Source of the DNA: Terramyces sp. JEL0728
Lineage: Eukaryota; Chytridiomycota; Chytridiomycetes; Rhizophydiales; Terramycetaceae
DNA: 64,000 nt
Assembly: GCA_027603945.1 (NCBI GenBank)
Contig: JADIIU010000013.1
Span: 62,001 to 126,000 of the forward strand
Direction of reading: 5' to 3'
Shown: piece by piece, positions 46,398 through 57,710 of the stretch
How positions within the stretch are numbered: position 1 is the first letter of the stretch
Layout of the letters: every line of letters begins with the position of its first letter
Notes under the pieces: model-generated
The model's input: the letters and a program-made list of their open reading frames with translations, nothing else
The model's database searches: none
Told to the model about the DNA's origin: nothing
Program-made: the position numbers and the translations under genes

Positions 46398-48220
46398 ATG
46401 ACCCAATTTGTTGCCAGTGATGATATTAGCAAGAGTATTTCGAGCAGCTCCAAGGAAAAAGCTGTATTTATCTCATTTGCTTGGCGTCACTTTGAGTATG
46501 TTCATCTCGACTCGGCATTATTCTGCAAATCAATCATGCATCATATTTTCTTTCAGAATTTTGTGGTGAAAAAAAGCTGGATGGATGTTGAAGATATCTC
46601 GACAGAAATAAATTTAACGGAAGGATATTCCCCGCCAGTTAATCAAGATGGGATTACCGCAGGGGATAATATCGATCAACAGCCGCTGATTGGCACACCA
46701 ACAGATCAGCCAGGAACGGTGAAGCAAAAGAAAGATCCTAAACCAAAGAAACCGATTGATCCCAATTCCATAAGGAAATCAGAAAGAGAAAAGAGTAAAT
46801 TAACGTATCAAGAAAGCGGTGTTGTTGACGAATATAAATGGACAAAGATATTAAACAACCGGATATTCCAAGACGACAATATTGAGCGAGTGAACGGGAA
46901 TGACGCAAATATGGAGTGGATTTATCGAACGATGCTAAAAAATCCAGTTATATTTGAAAACCCCGATGGTATTTTATGGTTTAATATAGGTCTGGACATG
47001 GCTATGCCTCCATCGGATTTAACAGTGGATAAAGTCGCAGAGATTTGCGGTCCTGATAGAATTGTGGATGTTGTTCAAGTAGCAACTCAGACGGGATTGA
47101 AAATGAAACTAAAGGAATGGGCAGAATATGTAAATTTGCCGCCTGAGCAAAGAACAAGAATCCTAAATGTTATTAGGTATGCTAGTTTTAATCCAGTTTG
47201 GAGATTGGATCTGGTGAATTTGGTAAATCCATCAAACGGCCAAAATATGTCCGCCAAGTTGATTGGATAGACAATATCTGGCCAGATAAAACGACTGTAC
47301 CCGAATACCCCAAAGTTCAGTTGTACTGTCTGATGGGGGTGCAAGATAGTTATACCGATTTCCATATAGATTTTGGCGGTTCATCAGTTTTCTACCATGT
47401 TCTCAGCGGGGAAAAGGTGTTTTACTTTATAGAGCCTACCAAAGCTAATCTAGAGATCTACAAAAAGTGGTCTATGGATCCAGACCAATCGAATATTTTC
47501 CTCGGCGATCTGGTAAAAACTGTTACAAAGGTGCGGCTGCTTGCACCAAATACGATGCATATTCCTTCTGGATGGGTAATTAGCATTTAATTTAGATTCA
47601 TGCTGTCTATACCCCAATAGATACGATGGTGGTAGGTGGAAATTATCTACATTTGTTTGCAGCTCAAATGCAGATTGATATTGCCAAAATGGAGAAGGAA
47701 ACCAATGTGCCACTTCGATTCAGGTTGCTGATATTAACATAGATTTCCATATTTCGACAGTATGCATTGGTACGCAGCAAAAAAGTTTCTTAAACTATTG
47801 AAGAACACGCCAGTCAAAATTCCAATAATCGACCTGCAACAAATCCAAGTGCTGATAAAGTACCTGGTTCCGTTATCTAACTCAATTGACGATTTCCACT
47901 CTAGATCAAAGAACGATCGCAAGCTACTCAAAGGAACTATACCAAAAGGAATCAAAAATATAAAACTCTTACTGGACAACTTGAACACGGCGTTCAAAGC
48001 CAGACTATTGGATATACCATTTGCACCAGAGCTTGAATGGGAGTCAGACGATAGCGAAATGGAATTTCTGGATTCGAATGACGAAGCGGTTGTAGAAGTA
48101 GATAGCGATTATAGCGATGGTGAACAAGAAGAAAAGAAGAAACGAAAGAAAAGACGGAAAATCCAAAAGCCAGATATAGTTCTACCAGCTATACCAAATC
48201 ACAGTATACCGATAATATAA
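46398..48220 (+). CDS. JmjC histone demethylase, KDM2/JHD1 group
   Basis: Exons: 46398-47176, 47197-47575, 47596-47723, 47743-48220 (587 aa; introns 20, 20, 19 nt). After an unmatched N-terminal ~190 residues comes a KDM2/PHF8-type core: FENPDGILWFNIG, RIVDVV, LNVIS, YVRQVDWIDNIWP, KVQLYCLMGVQDSYTDFHIDFGG with the HxD iron ligands, FLGD, IPSGWIHAVYTP with the distal His, and VGGNYLH. The helical C-terminal part ends in a Lys/Arg stretch. The N-terminal PHD finger of yeast Jhd1 and the CXXC of animal KDM2 are not visible. Predicted nuclear Fe(II)/2-oxoglutarate demethylase of H3K36 or a related mark. The true start could be 46581 (MDVEDIS). Confidence 0.9.
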
Positions 48221-48263
48221 TTTTTCCTAGTGTAAACGGCATTCAAGATATTTGCAGAGTAAT

Positions 48264-50880
48264 TTATTCTTGATATGCGTAATAGTCGTCCAAGAATGCA
48301 TTTAGATTCTTTATACACCCGTCGCGATCTTTGTCAACCATCAGATGACTGTTCAGCACCGTACACTGTTCGTAACTTGCATTCAATTTTTGTATAATCT
48401 GCGGTACAACCTACGTTAAGCCTTTTTACTTGGGTTTTGAACAGATCTAAATCTGACTGGACTATATCTACTGCCAGTTCAATAAAATCCTCTCTTAGCG
48501 GTGTGTTTTTAAGCAGAATATCAAAAATATACAGTAAAAGCGGTGCGTATACACTGGATTTAAAATAGTCTGTATCGTAAAACCTGTATTGCGAATGGAT
48601 TTGTTGAATTGTAGTTATATTTGTCCTGCTAATGTCAAGCTCGGGGCTATCGAATGAGCCAACAAGGAACTGCAGCATACAGAGGAAATCTCCAGTATTG
48701 GCTTTGAAGTAGCTCCAGTGATTAAGTATTAGTTTCCCTATCAGCTCAAAGAACAGTATCTGAGTATCAATATCATGGATTTGTCCTAGTTGTGGGTAGA
48801 AAACTTGAACGAAATTTATGAACGATGGGATGAGGTGATCAAATAACTTTGAAGTTTCTTTTGCCAAGGCTTCTAATAGCAGCAGTTTGTTGTATAGCAA
48901 GTTCTGGTCTTGTATAACAAACGATTGTATCAACGATGTTATTTCTGTGACTGTCTGTTTAGGTATTTTGGTTTTGAAAATTTCAATTATACCAGTGGAC
49001 AAGTTTAGCAGCTTTACCAAACCATCTGTTTTAAATCGAAATTACCTGTATCATTCTGAAAGGCGAAAATCAGTTTGGGAATATACACAAATATAGGCTG
49101 TATAGCACAAAGAGCTACTTCCCTTGACGATAAAGAAGATTCTTTTGTACTAGATAGTATCGAGTCAATGATATTGAAACTGGCTAACAAGTTCTTTCTT
49201 AGTAGTTCGGGGCTTTCAACGCTCTCCAAGCCGCAGAAATACTCAATATTGTTGGTGCATGGCTGCACAAATTCGCTGAATTGTTTTGCTCTCGTTTTCC
49301 AATCGACTGGAGTCGGTTTTATATCATTTGGAAAGTAGATGAATAGATTTGTGGCAAAGTTCCATAGCAACCCATACAACCGCTCGTTCAAATTTGAATT
49401 GTATATCCCCATCAATGTGCTTGTTGATTGTTCCATATGCAGCAAATTTGGTTTTAATGTTTTGGTCAGATTTATCATAAAATTCAAGCAGGATTCGATA
49501 GTTTTTGGCTGATTCGTATCCAAGGTTTTCAAAGCAAACGAGACCAAATGGCATACCAGTTTGTTTGTATTTTCAGCATCATCAGTGTTAAACCGCTGCA
49601 TCCATGGAATAAATAATGTAAATGTTTCAAAAACCAAACTCGTGGTATTACTTTCTACTGGAGATCCATAATTTGCAGATGTCGAAGTAGCACTTGAGGC
49701 GCAATATTCATTTTCAAGTATATCTAGCAATTTTGTAAATATCCCCAACACATACTGCTTCCGTTCTTGAAACTCTTCACAAAACAGATTAGCTAATCTG
49801 CCAATGACAATAATTCCTTTTTCGTCGACATTAAACATTTCAATAATATGCTTGTTTTTGAGCACGATCAGTTCAATCAAATCTAGACAATTGTCTTGGC
49901 TGGGCAAAATGAAAATCAAATCTACAAACACTTGCGAGTTAGTAATTGAAACAAAAGTCTCCCATATTTTCAATATCGAGAGCAATTCCTGATCGAGATA
50001 CTTGCTGGTGAAATTATAAAAAAGCACAAGTATTTCCTGCAAATCTGCTTGTACTTTTTTCAAATGCATTGTAAATATATCTGTGAAATCTATAAATAGC
50101 AGCATAAACTCGTCATCGTCAATTTGATGTATAACTGATTTGAAGAAATCAATCAATAAATACACTTGCTGGCTATTTGGTTGTCTTTTTAAGAGCAATT
50201 CGTTGAGGCAATTGATTGCTTTAATCTTGTACTCTGTGAAACAGTATTTGAACAGTGTTGATAGTAGATCGTCATTTACCGGCACTGTTTGCGAGATTAT
50301 CAATTGCAACAAGCAATCAAACATTTTTTCTTGGTTTCCAGAGTTAATGTCATTCGGTAATGTTGGCAACTCGGCATCTTGTAAGCATGTCAATAACAAA
50401 CTCAATAAACTTGGTGATATTTGCTTTAGCTGCTCCTTGTAGTATTGTTTCTCTGCTTTTGTACCTTTATGATTCTGGTACTCTTCAATAGATATTGTCA
50501 GTAGAACCAGGAAATTACTGAAATTTGCTGCTTTGAGGTCGTACAAGTCATTGAAATAATTTGGCCAGTCGTATTTGCTTGCCAGTGAAATGATTTTCCC
50601 CAACTTGTTCAAAACAAAATTCGGTAACGGATTAAAGCTTAGTTTAAACAATTTTCCTCTATAGCTTTTGTCCTTGTAAATCTGGTGATACTAAATTAAT
50701 TATAATTACATCAAAGCAAGAAATAAAGTAAAATGATACCGGAGGTGAGTAAAAGAAATTGTCGAATCCAAAATCTATTATTTCTCTTTTAGTTTTCAAT
50801 TCCTGTATAATTGCCTCTAATTGCTTTTTCCTAGGGTTGTTTTGAGTCTCGAAATATTCCTGAATTAATTCTATTTGCAT
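48264..50880 (-). CDS. XPO6: Exportin-6-like nuclear export receptor
   Basis: Exons: 50710-50880, 49046-50690, 48430-49025, 48264-48410 (852 aa; introns 19, 20, 19 nt). The N-terminus has RKKQLEAIIQEL (importin-beta/exportin N-terminal repeat) and LPNFVLNKLGKIISLASKYDWPNYFNDL, close to exportin-6. The last two exons give FKTQVVPQIIQKLN and MVDKDRDGCIKNLNAFLDDYY, again like the exportin-6 C-terminus. The rest is helical HEAT-like repeats. It is shorter than the animal protein (about 1100 aa). Exportin-6 removes actin-profilin from the nucleus in animals and amoebae; that role here is inferred. A different exportin is the main alternative. Confidence 0.75.
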
Positions 50881-50956
50881 GGCAAAAGTCTTTTGTTTAC
50901 CTTTGTATATTTATTTGTTTTTTTTTCAATCCATATTCTCAAATCAGCACCAGAAA

Positions 50957-51355
50957 ATGAAACCAGGAATGATTCACTTGAGGAACAAGAAACCTCGTCC
51001 TTCAACCATGAGAAAGTCACAAATCAAGAAACCGCAACCACAGATAAGAAAGGAGCCTAAAGAAAGGAAACCGCGAGAGAAAAGGGAAAAGAAATTGATA
51101 GATACTAATGAAATGTTTGAATTGATCAACGAAATCAACAACAAAGAAGATGACAAAATTAATAGCAAGGTGAAGAGGAGTAAAGAAAAACAAGAAACTG
51201 AAAAAATACAGTTGGAGAATAGGAAAAAGCAAAAACAAGAAAAAGTTGATAAATTAAGGAATGCAAAAGAGCAGGTACAAGTAATGAAAAAAGAAAAGAA
51301 GGTCATACCCAAGGAAGATTCGAAACCAGCAAAAAAACGTGTTACATTTGCCTAA
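50957..51355 (+). CDS. Small highly basic coiled-coil protein
   Basis: One exon, 132 aa from the ATG at 50957. About 40 percent Lys/Arg plus Glu, with a long central helix, and ending KKRVTFA. This composition and ending are common in small nucleolar ribosome-assembly factors, but I do not recognise the family. An in-frame ATG at 50879 overlaps the first codon of the divergent exportin gene and would add a hydrophobic stretch that does not fit the rest, so I prefer the later start. The distance to the exportin start is then 76 bp. Confidence 0.55.
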   Translation: MKPGMIHLRNKKPRPSTMRKSQIKKPQPQIRKEPKERKPREKREKKLIDTNEMFELINEINNKEDDKINSKVKRSKEKQETEKIQLENRKKQKQEKVDKLRNAKEQVQVMKKEKKVIPKEDSKPAKKRVTFA

Positions 51356-51411
51356 TATATTTCCATCTAATTTTATGGAATCTTTTTTATTTTTCCCAAA
51401 AAAAAGATTAC

Positions 51412-53487
51412 ATGAATCGATTATATTTATTCAAGAAATGCAATTCAAGCGCATTTAATAGAGTCATGCATTTGCGCAGTCTTACTATACCATCCAGCAG
51501 ATTTGTTACAAGAAGCACCACACAAGCAGCTTATTCCACATTCGATTACAGCACGGATTTATTTGAAAAATTTCAAGTCTCTTTAAAACAAAAAGCTCAA
51601 AGTTTTGCTCTATTCAAAAGAATTCTAGAAGATTTGGAATTGGTGAAATTGTTAAAAACGGAGCATTTCTACACTCTGTGTGTTTTGGCAAAGCAGGAAC
51701 AAAATCTGGATCAATTCAATTTCATTATGAAATCAATGCAGGAATTAAATATCCAGCCGAATCCGAAATTCTACATTTTGAAAATATCGCTATTAGGACT
51801 ATGTCCAGAATCGCTAGAGATTCTTAAAACTATCGAACCAAACCACAGCGTCTATAATGTATTTCTTAAATTATACTTTAAAAAGGGAGAAACAGAGGTA
51901 TTGGGATTTATTGAAATGATGAAAAAAGAAATTGGTTTTAATATCGTAATCTATGATACTTTGATTAATGGGTTTATGGAATTGGGAAGAAGAGACTTGG
52001 CATTGGAGTATTTTAATGGCCTTGGATTGGATTTCAAACCGAAAACAGCGGATGGAGTCGAGGAACATTCAGAACAAGAGGATTTAGTAGAGTTACTGAC
52101 CAGCGATAAGGATAAAAGTGCGTCTCTGTTGGCAAAAGGCTCTACAGTAGAGGCAAGCATCGCTAAAGAAGATACTACCGAAAACGAAGCAATACCAAAG
52201 CTAAAACCAAGTAGATATACTATCGTTACATTTTTGAAACTGTTCTCTCAAGACTATGAAAAACAGTTGGAAATTTACAATTATGCAAAGGATAACAAAT
52301 TAGTAGACCAATTTGTTTGCTCGATATTAATAAGCAATTTTACAAGGCTAAACAAAAATATTGATATTGTATTGGATTATTTAAAAGACAAGGATATTGA
52401 TCCAATCTTGAATCAATCAATCATCAACTACCATGTAAAAAGAAATGAATTTGCTCAAGTACAAGAATATCTAGCAAAAACAAACAATTCAATCTCTACT
52501 TTTACTTTATTGGAAGGATTAGGAAAAAATAATTCTCTGGATGCGTATGAATTTCTATTGGAATTGAGCAAGAATGAAAAGAGCAATTTGGTGATGTTTA
52601 GGACAGTATTGGAGCAGTTAAAGAATGACCAGCATTTCGATGAATTTCACTTTTTATTCTCACAATTAAAACAGGAACCGATTCTGCCAATAATGAATAT
52701 TATGTTGGATGGCTGCGTAAAAGAATTCAACAAGGAAATGTTTGACAAGTACTGGGAAGTGCTAAACAAAAAAATGAAGCCAAACCAAATCAGTTTTACC
52801 AAAAAGATTGAAATGGGGATAAAATCAGGGGATTTTGATTCTTCAGTGAAAACTCTATTGCAAATGGAAAAAACACAGCTGAAAACAGCTACTATTTTGT
52901 CAGTTTTAAAACTCGGTTTGATTACCAGAAAATTAAAAGACATTTTGAGGTTGATCCCAATGATTAGACAGAAGGGCGATTTAAAACTATTACAAGACTA
53001 CAGCAAGCAATTTGAGCAAGTCCTCTTAAATTTGTTTAAACAAAACCAAGATACAAAACTGCTATTGTCTATTTACAAAGACCTTGTTCCAGACCCTTCT
53101 CAAGAATTACTGCTGTCCGTGATGGACGCATACCGGAAAGAAAAGAACTTAGTGCAAGTAATTAAAATATGGAGTTTGCTAAAATCGCCGACAAACCAAG
53201 CAGTACAAATACTACTACGATCAATAGATGAACTTGGTAAGCAACAAACAAGTAAAACAGTTACGAGGATGATTAAGGAAAACCAATATACTTTGGACAA
53301 GGATAGCCAGCATTACTACATTAAATTGATTCTTAAATATGGTAGTTTTGAGGAAAAGAAGGATTTGGTTTTGGAAATTAAGGAAAAGGAATGGGACTTT
53401 AGTTTGCAAGCGTATCAAATACACGATAGGCGGCTGGAAGAGTTTGTTGAAGAGTTTTTCCCCGAATTGCACAGCAGGGATGAATAA
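51412..53487 (+). CDS. Mitochondrial pentatricopeptide-repeat protein
   Basis: One exon, 691 aa. The N-terminal ~45 residues are basic and hydroxylated (RLYLFKKCNSS, SSRFVTRSTT), a likely mitochondrial import signal. Helical repeats of ~35 residues follow, recognisable as PPR-like at YDTLINGFMELGRRDLALEYFNGL and several others. A charged insert (residues ~220-260) splits the repeats. Fungal PPR proteins of this size bind mitochondrial RNA for processing, stability or translation; the specific target is unknown. The base composition is more A-rich than in neighbouring genes. Confidence 0.75.
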   Translation: MNRLYLFKKCNSSAFNRVMHLRSLTIPSSRFVTRSTTQAAYSTFDYSTDLFEKFQVSLKQKAQSFALFKRILEDLELVKLLKTEHFYTLCVLAKQEQNLDQFNFIMKSMQELNIQPNPKFYILKISLLGLCPESLEILKTIEPNHSVYNVFLKLYFKKGETEVLGFIEMMKKEIGFNIVIYDTLINGFMELGRRDLALEYFNGLGLDFKPKTADGVEEHSEQEDLVELLTSDKDKSASLLAKGSTVEASIAKEDTTENEAIPKLKPSRYTIVTFLKLFSQDYEKQLEIYNYAKDNKLVDQFVCSILISNFTRLNKNIDIVLDYLKDKDIDPILNQSIINYHVKRNEFAQVQEYLAKTNNSISTFTLLEGLGKNNSLDAYEFLLELSKNEKSNLVMFRTVLEQLKNDQHFDEFHFLFSQLKQEPILPIMNIMLDGCVKEFNKEMFDKYWEVLNKKMKPNQISFTKKIEMGIKSGDFDSSVKTLLQMEKTQLKTATILSVLKLGLITRKLKDILRLIPMIRQKGDLKLLQDYSKQFEQVLLNLFKQNQDTKLLLSIYKDLVPDPSQELLLSVMDAYRKEKNLVQVIKIWSLLKSPTNQAVQILLRSIDELGKQQTSKTVTRMIKENQYTLDKDSQHYYIKLILKYGSFEEKKDLVLEIKEKEWDFSLQAYQIHDRRLEEFVEEFFPELHSRDE

Positions 53488-53581
53488 AGATTCAAGGTAT
53501 CTGATACCAATTACTTAATTTCGGCTTAATCTTCCTGTTAACTCCCAACACTAATTTAAGATGGCAACCCACAAGATTTAT

Positions 53582-55090
53582 TCAGTAAATAAATGGAATC
53601 AACTTGTAAGGTACTTTTTGGCAATATTGGTCCCAGTACTTTCCATACTTGCCGCACAATCTCAAATGGTCACGCTCAATACGTTGACAGAGTAAAATAG
53701 TCATGTAGACAATATAAAAGTATGGCAAAATGTACCCATACCCACAAGTCATACAGAATGCAAGCGACATTAATAAATCACCAACATAATTGAAATGTCT
53801 ACTAATACCCCAGTAGCCAGAGGTTAATAACAATGATCCGTGGACTTTACCGTCAGAAGTAACAAAGTTGGTGCGGATGTATTCAGCAGGCTTACCCCAA
53901 ATCAAACATTTTCCGTTAGTTGATCTTACTATATCCTTTTGGTTGTTGACTGTGCGGAAAATGTAATATCCGACCATTCCAATTGTAAATACGAGTGAAA
54001 AGTATTCAAATGATAAATCTAACGGATGGCGAAGCAAAAAGTGTGATTGGAGCGTATACTATCATTAGCAAAATGTACCATGTATGGCAACCATACAGAG
54101 TCACCCCAAGCCAAGTAAAACCCGAAATGATCGTGGGCAATATCAATGGTTCGCAAATACCAATCCTAAATTAGCAATAATTACTTCGTGGTAAAAAAAG
54201 TCCAACACATAAACAGCATGTAAAAAGTTTAGCAAGACCATTGAATTAGTAACGTATCCAATTTCATTGTATTGGGCAGCAGCAAATGACAGATTAATCA
54301 ATGTCCATGCAACAATACCAGGACGTCCATTATGGAACAGCTTGAAATCAAAGTATTTGCCAAATCTTGGGTTGAATTCAATCCCCATAAACAAATCATA
54401 CATTACTGAGTTGGAGAATTTACGATCTGCTGGATGGGATGGGAAAACATGAGCTTTGAAGTAGGCAAACCCGGTTAAAAAGTATCCGTAAGCAGTAGCT
54501 GCAATCATCAACGATCCCCAGTTGTCTGCAATAATGGAGGCATTGAATAATCCGTATCTTAAAGATCCAATAAGGAATAATGCGTGAGTAACAATCCAAG
54601 CCAATAGCCCATTGACTACATATGGCAGCTTGTGTCCTGCAGGAGTCATTTGGCCACTACAATTAAAAATATTTACTATCCAATCTTGCCAGGCAATAGC
54701 GTATATAGCGCCGCTTGGAAGAACAACCATCCAAAGAACAGCTGGAAACCATAGACTGTGGGTTTAGGAAAGTAATTCATAACGAATTGGTCCCATCCGT
54801 TGCCGAAAACGAATTCGACAGGACTGACAACTGAGCATTGGAACGAATCGCATGCTAGCCAAAAGAACAACACAATTGTTGGGCAGAAGGCCATCATAAA
54901 GAAACACCCTGCTACGGTCCAATTGCTGATTTCTAGATTAAGATTGATTACCCCAAGATCTACCCCAATTGGTAGCCTTTTCTTCTTTGGATTCAACTTC
55001 ATGTTCTGCCTTGCTTTTTTTTACTTCCTTGGCGGCCTTTCTAGAGCGCAGATTTATTCCCTCTGCCTGATCTTGTTTTCCGCTCAACAT
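53582..55090 (-). CDS. DHCR7: 7-dehydrocholesterol reductase (sterol delta-7 reductase)
   Basis: Exons: 54952-55090, 54677-54932, 54185-54656, 54079-54165, 53582-54058 (476 aa; introns 19, 20, 19, 20 nt). A basic N-terminus with NWGRSWE precedes ~9 TM segments. Diagnostic blocks: [32 protein letters not shown] sequence, [67 protein letters not shown] and [13 protein letters not shown]. The [15 protein letters not shown] block fits DHCR7 rather than the C-14 reductase ERG24. It reduces the sterol delta-7 double bond with NADPH in the ER. Ergosterol-making fungi lack it, so a cholesterol-type end product is suggested. Confidence 0.92.
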
Positions 55091-55290
55091 TTTGGGAAAC
55101 CTTGGTTCATAAGCCACTGGAATTTAACTGTAATTTTCATCTGGACCGCACATGCTGAACAAGGAATATTTGAGGTTACAAATTAATCCGCGCTAATTTG
55201 GTAGCAGCCGCCAACAGAGATGCTATTGTCAGATTTGCTCTCAGGATTACTTGCGCATGTCAGGAAAATATCATTGTTTAATGTTTACTC

Positions 55291-55720
55291 ATGCAGCTCA
55301 ACACAGAATCAAGAGCGAGCAAGACTAGGCCAAAAACGACAAAGCTTGCAGCAAAAGCACCGTCGTCTCCTAAAATTACATCGCAGTCAATTCCGAATCT
55401 AAAATCAGACTATTGGACTGTCAGCTACGGGAAAAGTTGCCGAATAGGATTTTCTTGCCGGGAATGTAGAAAGCTGATCCCTTTAAATGCAGATATTGCT
55501 GTGAGAGATGGAAGAAAAATGAGATTGTTTTACCATAGAGAATGTTTCTCTGAAGATTCAGATCCTAGGAGCCAAGGCAACTCGTCTTTTCATAAAGAGC
55601 AAGATAGGTACGCTACATTAACTCAGGTATGGTTCCGGTTTTCAAATACAGGCTCCCGCAACAAAAGGTAGAGGTAAATGGTCGACATCTAGCTATGGAT
55701 ACACACCAAATAAATACTAG
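55291..55720 (+). CDS. Small zinc-finger protein of unknown function
   Basis: Exons: 55291-55626, 55652-55720 (134 aa). The central part has YGKSCRIGFSCRECRKLIPLNADIAVRDG, then RLFYHRECF and DPRSQG, a Cys/His pattern like PARP-type or LIM-like single fingers found in several protists and chytrids. The end GRGKWSTSSYGY after the intron reads naturally. The intron is 25 nt, the longest I accepted; a 20-nt alternative (55632-55651, GTTCCG donor) also keeps a frame but gives a less natural C-terminus that would overlap the next gene. With the chosen model the stop codon touches the stop codon of dynactin p25 with no base between. Confidence 0.6.
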
Positions 55721-56315
55721 TTATATTTCTACAAATTTTTCGTGATAAAATTCCTTCATCTTGTATTCCATTAACTCTGCTGCACCTTCAGTCCAGTCTT
55801 CCTGTGATTTTCCATAAACAGTGAATGGCGGTATTACTGTCCCAGGCGGTATTATCGTACCATCCAATATTTTGCAGCAATCTTTAATAATGACAGATCC
55901 TCCCTTGCATTAGACTTTCTTACAATCACACAATCCTTTCCAATATGCACATATGATCCAATTGAAGCAGCTTCTACCAAAGTATTATCACCAATAAAAA
56001 CATAATCTCCTTGCATTAAATTCAGATACCAACTTTGCACGGAAAGTGACTGAAAACCTGCTTGTACACTTTGAATGGTGGCTTGATAACTACATTTCTT
56101 CCAGCATAGCAGTAAGAACCCATTTGAATTGCAGCCACTTGTCCGGTTACTGCTCTTCGTAAATCTCCTCGTAGGATTGCTTGTCTATCAACAATGCAGT
56201 GATCCTTTAGTCCAATATTGTCGCCCCCATAAATCAATGCATCTTTAGCAATTTTGTTTCCCATCCCGGTAAAAATGAACCCTGCTTTTTGAAATTGAAT
56301 TTTGGGCTGCTCCAT
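55721..56315 (-). CDS. DCTN5: Dynactin subunit 5 (p25)
   Basis: Exons: 56030-56315, 55924-56009, 55721-55903 (184 aa; two introns of 20 nt). A left-handed beta-helix protein: [61 protein letters not shown] and IIPPGTVIPPFTVYG match p25. Length is as in animals (about 182). p25 is part of the dynactin pointed-end complex, which links dynein to membrane cargo. Start at 56315 (MEQPKIQFQ) preferred over the ATG at 56402, which would overlap the divergent SH3 gene. Only 35 bp separate the two start codons. Confidence 0.93.
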
Positions 56316-56350
56316 GTTGAGGATTGAAAAAAAGTCAAAAAATCGCGTTG

Positions 56351-57588
56351 ATGTCCAAAGATGAACTCTACAGCTACTGTCTAAACAGGATAGATAATTC
56401 ACTTGATGGTTAATACGTATTAATTGTAGAATTGCAGAAACGGGACTGGATACAACCAGATGTGCTTGTCAAGCTGAAGCAAATATTCCCACCAACAACT
56501 ATTGGAAAGAAAGCCATAAATTCGGAATCAAATCAAAAATATTCAGCATCTGCTTCGACTTTAAATGGGACGGATGCTTCATTAAAACCTTCGCCTTCCA
56601 TTGAGGGAAAGTTAAATATTTACCATACTCGAAATGTCAGGCATACAGGAGATCCATCTGAAATTATCCAGCCTGTGAAAACCCTCGATATTCCAGTGAA
56701 AATAGAACAGAAGGCACCAGTACGCGACAAATCCCTCAATGAGCATAGAGAGTCTCTCAACCCAAATCTCCCATCGAGAGAAAAGTCTGAAACAAAATCT
56801 CAACCACCAGTAACTTCTAAACCAAACCAAGCACCTAATTTACCGTCAAAATCCTCCAAACCAAGCCCTTCGATCCCTGTACAAACCAAGGTAGGCAATG
56901 TGCCGGTAGAAATATCCGTAGACTCTGCCGTTGCAATGTCTGTTGCTCAGAAAGCAGTTACAAGCGGTGCAGCTCTCCAGCTTGCCAAAGGGTTGAAACC
57001 TAAAGTTGGTGCTGACGGAAATATTGGATTCTCTGTTGATCCAAAATCAGCAGCTCAAGCTGCTAAAACTATGCACGGCACTGGAGCAACAAAGGAATTG
57101 ATTGGTGGAATGTCGATGAAAGCTGATGTTGCTGGCAACCAAATCCCGATATCTGGCAAATCTGTTGTAAATGAGACGCAACAGAAGGGCCCCGCTGTAG
57201 CGCCTAAAGCCAATCCAGCGCCAGAAGGTAGATCTATTTTAGAAGGATTGCCTCCTCCTCCACCTTGGACTTTTACGAAGCCAAAGGTACCACCAGGTAT
57301 GCCTCCACCACTCCACCAGACTAAATTATTATCTACTCACCATACCAATGCAGCACCGCCTTCTTACACAGAGAGTCTTCCGCCAGAACTTCCCAAAAGA
57401 CAAGTAGTTAGGGCAATAAAGGATTTTAGCAGCTCGGAAGATGGTGATCTTACGATCCGAACTGGCGAAGATATCACAGTTATTTCTTCTGGTAATACCC
57501 TGTTAATATAGTCGATGCAAATTGGTATGAGGGTGAAATTAATGGTCGAAAAGGTATCTTTCCCAAGTCATTTGTCGTTTCAAAATAA
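56351..57588 (+). CDS. SH3-domain protein with proline-rich linker
   Basis: Exons: 56351-56408, 56430-57491, 57512-57588 (398 aa; introns 21 and 20 nt). The first exon supplies the only ATG (MSKDELYSYCLNRIDNSLDE). A short helical N-terminus is followed by a low-complexity Pro/Ser/Lys region, a ~90-residue Gly/Ala-rich part with repeated KADVAGN/KVGADGN-like units, a polyproline motif (PPPPPW) and a C-terminal SH3 domain (VVRAIKDFSSSEDGDLTIRTGEDITV ... NWYEGEINGRKGIFPKSFV). The last intron lies inside the SH3. Such fungal proteins (Lsb/Pin3-like) act in actin patch assembly; that is an inference from layout. Confidence 0.85.
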
Positions 57589-57710
57589 ATCTTACACAGG
57601 TCGAATAACTTGACTGCTTGCGGTAAGTTTAAGATGTTTTAAGAGTCATTATTTTGAGGGGTTCTACAAAATCAGTGTATGCATTTTTTTGTTTTCACCT
57701 TCAGACATCC

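Noticed and set aside
47197..47270. Frame break in the JmjC gene first taken as a non-canonical intron near 47220
   Set aside because: A normal 20-nt GT-AG intron at 47177-47196 restores LNVISLE and the rest of the family sequence.
48334..49020. Premature end of the exportin at 48334
   Set aside because: A 19-nt intron at 48411-48429 gives a conserved C-terminal exon ending at 48264, so the apparent stop is in the wrong frame.
50974..51312. Minus-strand Phe/Leu/Ser-rich ORFs
   Set aside because: They mirror the Lys/Glu codons of the basic protein gene on the plus strand.
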